From: Bacillota bacterium
GTDB lineage: Bacteria > Bacillota > Clostridia > Acetivibrionales > DTU013
Assembly: GCA_023399355.1 (NCBI GenBank)
Contig: JAEWQC010000117.1
Span: 1-35,347 of the forward strand
Length of the DNA stretch: 35,347 nucleotides
Direction: 5' to 3'
In this document: positions 8,462-15,463 of the stretch, in pieces
How positions within the stretch are numbered: position 1 is the stretch's first letter
Layout of the letters: every line of letters begins with the position of its first letter
The notes under the pieces: generated by a model
Told to the model about the DNA's origin: nothing
Database searches by the model: none
What the model saw: only the letters and a program-made list of their open reading frames with translations
Program-made: the position numbers and the translations under genes

Positions 8462-10234
8462 TTAAGCGTTATGGTACTTCATGGCAAGAGCGTATAAGTA
8501 CCAGGAGCTGTGTGGGATCCATTGTTCACCCCAACGCCAGTTATCCTCCTTACCTTGACCCAGGTCGTTAATAAATTCTATGCCTTCCTCATCCTCAGAA
8601 TGGCTGGTGATACCATTTACTATGCCGGCCGGACATTGAAGACGATAGGTTCCCCCTGAAAAATATCGGGCATTTTTATATCCAAAACCATGGATCATAC
8701 AAATATCGAATGGATTTAACCCCATAATCCAGTCGATACACTGTTGTGCATAGAGACGCAGTCGTTTTTCCAGATTTTTATCGCCGGTATGTCCAGCCAC
8801 ATACAAAGCAGCGACGCTGAGAGATGCCAGGCGGGCGTTCTCCCCCTGCCACCAGGGACTCACCGTGGTTTCATGGGGAAAGAAAAACCGGTTCTGCAGT
8901 TTACCTTCCGGGTTCTTCCAAGTATATCTGGGATATCCAAATGGATTTGTAGTATCGTCCGTTATATGGATCTCGTAGCGCATTGCCATTTCCGCTATCC
9001 TTAAAGCCTTTTTCGCTGCCCCGGAGGTAGGATCGGCTTCAAAAAACGTCATGAGCGACACTACGGGCAAGCCCGCCTCGGCAGCATGATAGTAAGGCAT
9101 GTCCTCATCCACATTCCAGCGGACCATATCTTCATCTGCAGGTATGGTATGGCTTATTAACTGTTCCAACATATCTTCGGCCATTTTATATCTGGCTGGT
9201 TCATTGGTGGTTAAATATAATTCGGTAGCAGCAACTAAGGCGGCATAGCGATCCACAAGATTCCAACGACCGTCATTTGCATAACGCTCATTGTTTATCA
9301 ATAGATAATCGTAAGAGCGTATTGCAGTTTTTAAATATTCTTCTGACGTAAATTTCTGACCGGGATAGGAATGACGCGCAGCTATAGCAAGTGCGGCGAT
9401 GGCAAAACCTCCGCCCATGCGGAAGGCAACTTCATAAAATTCCTGTGTGACTACTTCCTTGCCAGCGGTAAATGCATTGCCAAACTGTGCAGATGAACGC
9501 CTAAGTTCATATCCGATGTGGCGGGTGCGATCCTTAGAGCCAAATTCACGCATACCCCTGCGGATGGAGCGGTAGAAAGAGCCGGACGGAGCAGCCCTGC
9601 GCATTAAGTGGTCGGCGCCATAGGTACCCTCAGTGAGCATATGTCCGAAAAATTCTTGCGGTACACCTGTAGAACCCTCCTGTTGCTGTCTATACCAATG
9701 TTTTGTAATATCATTCGCTTTATAGAACACATATGCTGACAGGGAAGTCTGTTGAGGGGTATAGTATTTGGAATGGGTGAGATGCGAAAGGTGGATACCA
9801 TAGTCCCCTGTGGCATCAAACCAGCCTCCTGAGGCATCAATCCGCTCGGGACGCTGATCCTGGAACATCACGTTTTTATCCTGGGCTTCCCACTCACCTA
9901 CATCCCTTTGACTGCGAAAGTAATAAACAGTGTTCATCATCATCTCAAAATCGAGAATACATGCCCGGATCTCAAACGGGAATGAAATTGCGTCTCCAGC
10001 TTTAAAATAAAACCGTCCCTCTCTTATAAAAGGGGTAAAATCGATTTTATAAAAATGACCCTTGTTCCATCTTGCGATCTCTCCTGCATATTCAATTATA
10101 CCCTCGTAAACCACTTGGCCGGAGGAGCTGTCAAGCAAGCTGAACTTTTCTGAATCAAGTTCTGATTCGGTATTAAGAACAGCGGTCTTAACATCATTTG
10201 GCCGATAACCAATTTGATTGACATATATACGCAT
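8462..10234 (-). CDS. Glycoside hydrolase family 9-like protein with N-terminal Ig-like domain
   Basis: A 590-residue protein starting directly with the cellulase N-terminal Ig-like domain (MRIYVNQIGYRPNDVKTAVL, residues 1-20, to about 90) followed by a GH9-type (alpha/alpha)6 domain. The catalytic motif reads GGWFDATGD (136-144), with one residue more between the aspartates D140 and D144 than the usual DAGD. The C-terminal part has the family landmark WIMGLNPFDICMIHGFG. No signal peptide is present, so a cytoplasmic role on imported oligosaccharides is likely. A weak GGGGAA site precedes the ATG. It lies 54 bp downstream of the cupin gene and 96 bp upstream of the GRE activase. It differs from the GH9 gene at 1392 in domain layout and motif, so it is not a recent copy. 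Altered spacing may mean altered chemistry or specificity. Confidence 0.8.
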   Translation of the reverse strand: MRIYVNQIGYRPNDVKTAVLNTESELDSEKFSLLDSSSGQVVYEGIIEYAGEIARWNKGHFYKIDFTPFIREGRFYFKAGDAISFPFEIRACILDFEMMMNTVYYFRSQRDVGEWEAQDKNVMFQDQRPERIDASGGWFDATGDYGIHLSHLTHSKYYTPQQTSLSAYVFYKANDITKHWYRQQQEGSTGVPQEFFGHMLTEGTYGADHLMRRAAPSGSFYRSIRRGMREFGSKDRTRHIGYELRRSSAQFGNAFTAGKEVVTQEFYEVAFRMGGGFAIAALAIAARHSYPGQKFTSEEYLKTAIRSYDYLLINNERYANDGRWNLVDRYAALVAATELYLTTNEPARYKMAEDMLEQLISHTIPADEDMVRWNVDEDMPYYHAAEAGLPVVSLMTFFEADPTSGAAKKALRIAEMAMRYEIHITDDTTNPFGYPRYTWKNPEGKLQNRFFFPHETTVSPWWQGENARLASLSVAALYVAGHTGDKNLEKRLRLYAQQCIDWIMGLNPFDICMIHGFGYKNARYFSGGTYRLQCPAGIVNGITSHSEDEEGIEFINDLGQGKEDNWRWGEQWIPHSSWYLYALAMKYHNA

Positions 10235-10288
10235 TTAGGATTCCCCATTTCCGTACCTGGTTAATATGATTGTTGTCATATACATGAA

Positions 10289-10792
10289 TTAAAGGATGAT
10301 TTCGGCCTTATCTTCTTCTTTTTCTATCAGATGTCCAATCTTATCATTACGGAAGGTACGTTCAGGGAGCATGCACAGGATATGGGCTTCCTCCGTGCCA
10401 ATGCAGTACTGTGTACCGTGAACTATGAGGGGCTTCAGCTTTACAAAAGTTCCCTTGGGTACGATGAAAGCTTCAAGGGTTTTAACGGAAAATCCGGTCC
10501 CTGGCAAAATCCCGGCAAATATAATAACATCTGCATCCAGGGGAAGAAGCCCTTCGCAGGTGTATTGATGGGCCTCCATAGAGCTGACGATATTTTTTTC
10601 TTTCTTTTTTACACTGCAACAGCACACGGATGGCAAGGTAGTCGTACCGAAATTCAGTTCAATGAGATCCGGGAAAAAGCCTGCGGGATTCACAGAATTC
10701 TTACCCATGGATTCATCATCCAGAAGGTTTTGAAAAGTTCCGTATTTTTGGAAGCTCTCGTGACACAGTGGTTTTGCTTTAATTTGAATCAT
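10289..10792 (-). CDS. Small cupin, ureidoglycolate lyase/DUF4867-like
   Basis: A 167-residue single-domain cupin-like protein. The segment CEGLLPLDADVIIFAG followed by LEAFIVPKGTFVKLKP and LIVHGTQYCI resembles the beta-strand pattern of ureidoglycolate-lyase (AllA)-type and DUF4867 proteins, where the 'P.dG.f....VPkGt.V.l.pgvwH' core lines the pocket. DUF4867-type proteins occur in sugar operons of Firmicutes, so a sugar-related isomerase or lyase role is more likely here than purine breakdown, for which no other gene is present. GTGAGGA lies 8-9 bp before the ATG. It sits between the isomerase-like gene (166 bp upstream, with an inverted repeat in the gap) and the GH9 gene. The function is not established. 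Confidence 0.6.
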   Translation of the reverse strand: MIQIKAKPLCHESFQKYGTFQNLLDDESMGKNSVNPAGFFPDLIELNFGTTTLPSVCCCSVKKKEKNIVSSMEAHQYTCEGLLPLDADVIIFAGILPGTGFSVKTLEAFIVPKGTFVKLKPLIVHGTQYCIGTEEAHILCMLPERTFRNDKIGHLIEKEEDKAEIIL

Positions 10793-10825
10793 AGATTTAT
10801 CCTCACTTTACTTAAATTTTCAATG

Positions 10826-10867
10826 AACTGAAACGCAGGAATATTTGCACACTCTTGCGTTTCAGTT
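10826..10867. repeat. 12-bp perfect inverted repeat in an operon gap
   Basis: AACTGAAACGCA (10826-10837) pairs perfectly with TGCGTTTCAGTT (10856-10867) across an 18-base spacer. It lies in the 166-bp gap between the isomerase-like gene and the cupin gene. There is no T-run after it on the minus strand, so it may be an RNA processing or stability element, or an operator, rather than a terminator. Confidence 0.6.
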
Positions 10868-10958
10868 GTTCATCGGATACTACGTAAGGCTGTCATTCTG
10901 AAAAACGGTAATGTTGTTTCCTCCATATGCCCTTTAACGGAAAATGCTATTTGTTTCG

Positions 10959-12347
10959 TTATAAAGAAGAAGGACCGCAGTTAAGATCGTCCCATTCGAT
11001 ATGCCTGATGAACCGGATGGCTTCTTTTAAACAGCGGGTATATTGTCCGTAACAACCGGCAACATGGTGTATATATGGCCCAAAGACAAACTTTTCTTCT
11101 ACCCTCTTCCAGTTATCTGTTTCAAAATATGCATAAGTGCCGGTAGTAGGCGGCCCATCAACAGCTTTACCCTCAACTGCCACCATTTTGTAGTTTCCAT
11201 TTAGATCGTCAAGACGAGCGATTGTGATCTCCCCTTTTTTAAGCTGGAAACGGCCTCTTCCTTCCAAAAGATAAGGCTGGGAATCCGGATCACGCAGGGA
11301 ATATGGGAACGGGCCGCAATGCCACAGCAGTTCAGCATTATCGTTCTCCGGATGGCGTATTGTCAGATCAGCAAAGAAACACACACTGTCTCCCAGTGCT
11401 GCGGCTTCCAGCATAATAGATGTTACAACTCCGTTTATATCTGTTTCACAGCTAATGGGGTATCCTTCATCCGTCATTTCGCCAACTATGAAGCAAGGCG
11501 TAAACCCGAGAAACGGGGGGAATGCCGACCAACATTCGAGAGCCGCGCCACGGCAGCCCATGGCAGAAAGAGATTCCTTAAGCGTAAGCTTGAATGCAGC
11601 CATGGAAACGACTTTTTCTTCCGACATTCTTGATGTATCTACTTTTGATTTTAATTGGCGGATATATTCTTTAATTTCACTCTCTTTCCCTTTTTTAACA
11701 TCTTCCATTCGTCTTATTATTGTGCCGACTCCCAGAGGGATAACCTCAATGCCGAAATTCTCCACAAGTCCAGCCTCACTTGAAATAACACTCATAAACG
11801 AGGCGGGGCGTTGGCCTATTTGGGCTATTTTAAGCCCCTTCAAGCTTTTAACTACGGACGCGGTCCGTATGAATGTTTCAAAGCCGTTTCTAAATTCTTT
11901 ACTTTCCGAATGTACGTTGCATATATAACTATATGTGACGCCAAAACGTGCCATCGCCTTTGTAGCCGCAAATATGCCGCATTGTGTATCTCTGCCGCGG
12001 GATTCGTCCGAATTCGGCCTTTCATCCCGCGCTCCCCACACCAACACGGGAAGTTTAAGCGCTGCTGCGACACGGGCTGCAACAACTTCCTCTCCAAAAT
12101 CGCAAAATGCGATAAACAGCGCGTCTGCCCTGTTTGTTTTCATCTTCTCAACTACCTTATCAACATGTGCTGAATTCGATAGGATACCGTTTTCGCAAAT
12201 GTCGTCAATATCTATAAAGCTTACTGCGTCAGGCCGGATTTTGTCGATCACTCCCATGAAAAGCTGCTTTTGCCTTAACGCTTCCTGCATACTCAAAAAA
12301 CCTCTCCGTATCGGAACAACACCAATTCTTACTTTCTCAGCCAACAT
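10959..12347 (-). CDS. L-fucose/L-arabinose isomerase-family protein
   Basis: A 462-residue protein of the FucI/AraA-like superfamily, shorter than FucI (about 590) and AraA (about 500). The C-terminal domain has CETDINGVVTS (from residue 300), matching the metal-site segment 'acEsDvyGAlt' of FucI. ALECW near residue 270 supplies another likely acidic ligand and GPYIHHVAG near residue 428 the histidine. These enzymes convert aldoses to ketoses with Mn2+ in the cytosol. The start at 12347 is preferred over 12380: GGGGTGA is 5 bp upstream and the reductase stop TGA lies only 4 bp before it. With the PfkB kinase and class II aldolase immediately upstream it would make the first step of an isomerase-kinase-aldolase pathway. 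The sugar is not known. Confidence 0.75.
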   Translation of the reverse strand: MLAEKVRIGVVPIRRGFLSMQEALRQKQLFMGVIDKIRPDAVSFIDIDDICENGILSNSAHVDKVVEKMKTNRADALFIAFCDFGEEVVAARVAAALKLPVLVWGARDERPNSDESRGRDTQCGIFAATKAMARFGVTYSYICNVHSESKEFRNGFETFIRTASVVKSLKGLKIAQIGQRPASFMSVISSEAGLVENFGIEVIPLGVGTIIRRMEDVKKGKESEIKEYIRQLKSKVDTSRMSEEKVVSMAAFKLTLKESLSAMGCRGAALECWSAFPPFLGFTPCFIVGEMTDEGYPISCETDINGVVTSIMLEAAALGDSVCFFADLTIRHPENDNAELLWHCGPFPYSLRDPDSQPYLLEGRGRFQLKKGEITIARLDDLNGNYKMVAVEGKAVDGPPTTGTYAYFETDNWKRVEEKFVFGPYIHHVAGCYGQYTRCLKEAIRFIRHIEWDDLNCGPSSL

Positions 12348-12351
12348 TTTC

Positions 12352-13293
12352 TCACCCCAACAATTTTTTAGTTTTTTCATCGAGAAACATCATCTCGTCG
12401 CCGGTAAGTTCCCAACCCATTGCATGACAATTACCTTTCGCATGATCCGTCGTACGCACGCCGATCAGCGCCGTGTTGACATACTCTTTCTGAACCGCCC
12501 AGTTTACTGCGACTTCCGCCACCGGCACACCATGATTTTCAGCAATCGTATCCATGCTCTTAATCAATGTCATAACCTTTGAGAACTTTGGCTCGCGAAA
12601 GAAGTTGTAAAATCCTCCTCTTACGTCGCCCTCGCCAAATTCCGTGTACTTGCGTATACTGCCGGTAAGAATTCCCGCGCCAAGGGAGCCGTAAGTCATT
12701 GTCGCGATCCCGCTGCCGTGAGCCCATTTAATGTTCGTCTCTGCTGACCTGTCCACCATTGAAAAAGGTAGCTGCGTGACCGTCACATCCGCGTATTTTG
12801 ATGCTTCTTCCGTTTGATCCGCGGACAGGTTTGACACTCCTATAAACCGTATCTTACCCTGCTTTTTTAAATGGCCCATCGCTTCCATCGTCTCCTGAAG
12901 CGGTGTATTTTCATCCGGCCAATGCAGCAACAGGATGTCTATATAATCGAGCTTCATCCGCTTAAGCGACCCTTCGCAACCCTTTAGGACCTCGTCCCAT
13001 GTCGCCGTTTTGACGGCCATACCTGGCTTATCAATATTCATACCGCATTTTGTAGTAATAATCAGTTCGCCTCGAATACCGCTAATAGCCTCGCCTATAA
13101 CCTCTTCAGCCAAACCTCTTCCATATACCGGCGCAGTATCTATAAGATTCACTCCCAAATCTAGCATGGCGTGAACCGCTGCTATCGAACCTGCTTTATC
13201 GCTTCCTCCCCAGCCTCTGCCGCCCATACCCCAGGTTCCGACTCCTATGGCGGAAACCTTAAGGTCTGTCTTTCCAAAGGATTTATATCTCAT
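12352..13293 (-). CDS. Aldo/keto reductase
   Basis: A 313-residue AKR-superfamily NAD(P)H oxidoreductase with the full catalytic tetrad: D52 and Y57 (NLIDTAPVYG), K82 (ITTKCG) and H124 (LLLHWPD), plus the ALIGVRTTDHAKGN cofactor-binding segment near the C-terminus. The ATG at 13293 is preferred over 13329 because GGAGG lies 7 bp upstream and the family match (MRYKSFGKTDLKVSAIGVG) starts there. The gene overlaps the end of the kinase gene by 11 bp, which indicates coupled translation. In context it could reduce the aldehyde released by the aldolase to a diol, or act on the free sugar. A second, only distantly similar AKR lies at 21532. Confidence 0.88.
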   Translation of the reverse strand: MRYKSFGKTDLKVSAIGVGTWGMGGRGWGGSDKAGSIAAVHAMLDLGVNLIDTAPVYGRGLAEEVIGEAISGIRGELIITTKCGMNIDKPGMAVKTATWDEVLKGCEGSLKRMKLDYIDILLLHWPDENTPLQETMEAMGHLKKQGKIRFIGVSNLSADQTEEASKYADVTVTQLPFSMVDRSAETNIKWAHGSGIATMTYGSLGAGILTGSIRKYTEFGEGDVRGGFYNFFREPKFSKVMTLIKSMDTIAENHGVPVAEVAVNWAVQKEYVNTALIGVRTTDHAKGNCHAMGWELTGDEMMFLDEKTKKLLG

Positions 13294-14266
13294 CAGTCCG
13301 CCTCCCGGTTTCATTAATTGTATTTTCAAGCGCTTTTGAGTACCACTTTACGCGTTCGTCCAATTCCGGACAATCTATTGCGCCGGTACTTAAAAATGCC
13401 CTGACTGTTTTTGAATCAGGAATGCCTGCGCGTCCACCTAACCGTGTAACTTTTATCGCTGAAACTGCGCTTCCCCACCGTGCGCATTCGCGGGCATCCC
13501 ATCCCTGTAAAAGGCCATGGATAAAAGCCCCGTGAAAGACATCGCCTGCGCCGGTAGTATCCACGACAGGCACGCTGAAAGCCGGCAACGTAAAGAAAAC
13601 CCCGTCTGCTCCCATCCCGGCACAGCCTTTCTCTCCAAATGTAAACACGACTATTTCAGGTCCTTTTTTTTGTATTTCGCGACAGCATTCCTCTATATCC
13701 TTATTACCCAGCTTGTCGAAGAAAAATTCCGAGGCGATAAATACGTCAATCATATCGAGCTTATCCACTATCGCCGCGTCATACCTATCGGCATCAATGA
13801 CCACCTTTCCTCCCGCCTTGCGAACTATGCGCATAGCCTCCGCGAACACGCCTCTGACACCGGGAATGTGCAGGTATTTTACCTGTTTCAGGTAATCAGC
13901 ATCCAATTCTGCAACAAGGGGGGCGCCACCGCCCTGCCAGATTACACTGCGGCTCATCGTTTCCCGTTCAGACAACACCAACGACAGAGAGGTGCAATAT
14001 CCTGTAAGCTGCTGTAGATGTGAAATATCCACATTATGCCGGATAAAGTCCCATTTTATCACCTCTCCGTATAGATCTGCCCCTATATTGGCGATAACCC
14101 CGCAGCTGTCTCCCAACCGCGCAAGCGCTATTAATGCCGTCGCCGCTTTGCCGCCGCCCTGCCAGCTTGATTCGAGAATAGGAATGCTGCAGTTCGTACT
14201 GGGCAACCTGTCCAAATTCACCAGAAAATCCATACATGGAGCGTCTATTCCAATAACATCAATCAT
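13283..14266 (-). CDS. PfkB-family carbohydrate kinase
   Basis: A 327-residue ribokinase/PfkB-family kinase, of normal length. The substrate-binding glycine pair is in SSWQGGGKAATALIALARLG (about 34-52), and the C-terminal signature DTTGAGDVFHGAFIHGLL (236-253) contains the catalytic base D242. Members phosphorylate ketoses or ketose phosphates with ATP. The ATG at 14266 overlaps the aldolase stop by 8 bp, with AGGGG in the end of the aldolase gene as its ribosome site. The position between an isomerase-like gene and an aldolase points to phosphorylation of a ketose before cleavage. Which hydroxyl is phosphorylated cannot be read from sequence. Confidence 0.87.
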   Translation of the reverse strand: MIDVIGIDAPCMDFLVNLDRLPSTNCSIPILESSWQGGGKAATALIALARLGDSCGVIANIGADLYGEVIKWDFIRHNVDISHLQQLTGYCTSLSLVLSERETMSRSVIWQGGGAPLVAELDADYLKQVKYLHIPGVRGVFAEAMRIVRKAGGKVVIDADRYDAAIVDKLDMIDVFIASEFFFDKLGNKDIEECCREIQKKGPEIVVFTFGEKGCAGMGADGVFFTLPAFSVPVVDTTGAGDVFHGAFIHGLLQGWDARECARWGSAVSAIKVTRLGGRAGIPDSKTVRAFLSTGAIDCPELDERVKWYSKALENTINETGRRTDEI

Positions 14267-15116
14267 GCGTATTACCCCTGTATTCCTTTGGATTTAACAA
14301 CCTTATCTTGGAACGTACATATTCCACCGCATTTGCCTGCATGGCATGGAGCACGCCGTAGAAAGAATCCTGTCCTTCGACAACGGGCTTCTGAGCTTCG
14401 TACAAAGAACAGCTGTATTCAGTCGCTATATTAAATTTACAGATACCTCTTACGACTGATTCGCGAATCTGATCATCCGGAATTCCCGATCCGCCGTGCA
14501 TTACCAGCGGTATATCGGTTTCGGCTTTTATGGCGCTTATTCTGTTAAAATCGATTATGGGCGCCCTCAAATAATGACCGTGGCCGTTGCCTACAGCTAT
14601 GGCCAATGAATCCGTCTCCGTCAGTTCCACAAAGTGTTTTACATCAACAGGGTCGGTATAATTATTAGGATTTGTATAATCCTCCAGTTTGCTTCCGCTT
14701 CCGACATGGCCCAGTTCGGCTTCCACATCAACACCAAAAACATTCGCCACACGTTTTACATCCGCTGTTATACGTACATTATCATCAAAGGGCAATAAAG
14801 AGCCGTCGATCATAACTGAACTGAAACCAGACTCAATACCGGCGATTGCCGTTTCAAAATCCCTTGCGTGATCCAGATGGAGGCCAACCGGGATTTTAGC
14901 ATTGCGAGCCAGATCCTTTACCGTTTCGGCTATAACCTTCATAGAAATATGCACCGTATAGCCCGGATAAAACTGGATGATAACCGGCATACCCTCCTCT
15001 TCTGCGGCCATTACCGCCCACCGCACCGACTCGTAATTGAACACATTGAAAGCTGGCACGGCGTAAGAGTTCATCGTCGCGTGGCGCAGTATCTCATTAA
15101 CTCTTGTAAGGCTCAT
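14259..15116 (-). CDS. Class II (zinc) fructose/tagatose-bisphosphate-type aldolase
   Basis: A 285-residue FbaA/GatY-family aldolase. It has the catalytic aspartate and zinc histidine in VGLHLDHARD (D82, H83), the VEAELGHVG segment, zinc histidines in GNGHGHY and MHGGSGIP, and the phosphate-binding KFNIATEYS. Such enzymes cleave ketose-1-phosphates or bisphosphates to dihydroxyacetone phosphate and an aldehyde. ATG 15116 is preferred because AGGAG is 8 bp upstream; the ATG at 15122 would leave only 2 bp. The gene starts the tightly coupled aldolase-kinase-reductase-isomerase block, 347 bp after the binding-protein gene, with hairpins in the gap. The missing carbon-4 stereochemistry determinants cannot be judged by eye. 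Confidence 0.88.
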   Translation of the reverse strand: MSLTRVNEILRHATMNSYAVPAFNVFNYESVRWAVMAAEEEGMPVIIQFYPGYTVHISMKVIAETVKDLARNAKIPVGLHLDHARDFETAIAGIESGFSSVMIDGSLLPFDDNVRITADVKRVANVFGVDVEAELGHVGSGSKLEDYTNPNNYTDPVDVKHFVELTETDSLAIAVGNGHGHYLRAPIIDFNRISAIKAETDIPLVMHGGSGIPDDQIRESVVRGICKFNIATEYSCSLYEAQKPVVEGQDSFYGVLHAMQANAVEYVRSKIRLLNPKEYRGNTHD

Positions 15117-15158
15117 AGGCATAGCTCCTTTTATTTTCGATTCTCAAGTTTTAAACCC

Positions 15159-15172
15159 CCGCCTTCGGGCGG
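15159..15172. terminator. Short GC hairpin with a TTCG loop
   Basis: CCGCC (15159-15163), loop TTCG, GGCGG (15168-15172). On the minus strand the stem is followed by GGGTTTAAAAC, a weak T-tract. It lies 42 bp before the aldolase start in the direction of transcription, so it could lower read-through from the transporter genes to the catabolic genes. Small GC hairpins of this kind are also found at IS200/IS605-type ends. Confidence 0.4.
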
Positions 15173-15249
15173 TATACGCTTTCAGCCTCAGTGTAGATCT
15201 GAAAACGCAATGATCCATAAAACTTTAACAAAACATATTAAAAATGAAC

Positions 15250-15297
15250 TTAGGAGATTGTATCTATCCTCGTCGACAAGGTGATTCAATCTCCTAA
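15250..15297. repeat. 11-bp perfect inverted repeat between transporter and catabolic genes
   Basis: TTAGGAGATTG (15250-15260) pairs with CAATCTCCTAA (15287-15297) around a 26-base spacer centred on the palindrome GTCGAC. On the minus strand it is followed by GTTCATTTTTAA. It could be an attenuator, a terminator, or a repressor site. Confidence 0.45.
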
Positions 15298-15395
15298 ATT
15301 ACATAAATGAAACGCCACTATTTGTAATGAATCTCCAGGAGAACTTTTCATCCTAAATTCTTAACCGTCGGAACCTAGTCTGAAATATCCCCGGT

Positions 15396-15463
15396 TCAAG
15401 CTTGTTTGCTCAGTAGATTCATTCCTTTTGCATTCAATTCGTCTAGAACCGGGTGAACCAACT
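15396..15463 (-). pseudogene. Relic C-terminus of a second LplA-type binding protein
   Basis: Directly after the stop of the intact binding-protein gene, the minus strand continues in another frame with ELVHPVLDELNAKGMN and stops at TGA 15398-15396. The intact protein ends VVQPVLDEMNAKLKK. The DNA copies (15426-15463 and 15476-15513) are offset by exactly 50 bp and differ at about five or six positions. The relic ending NAKGMNxL... is what many LplA-family proteins have, so it may be the older ending of this gene or the last piece of a deleted tandem paralogue. Confidence 0.55.

Noticed and set aside
11935..12582. 215-codon plus-strand frame
   Set aside because: It overlaps the well-supported isomerase-like and aldo/keto reductase genes on the other strand and has no domain pattern.
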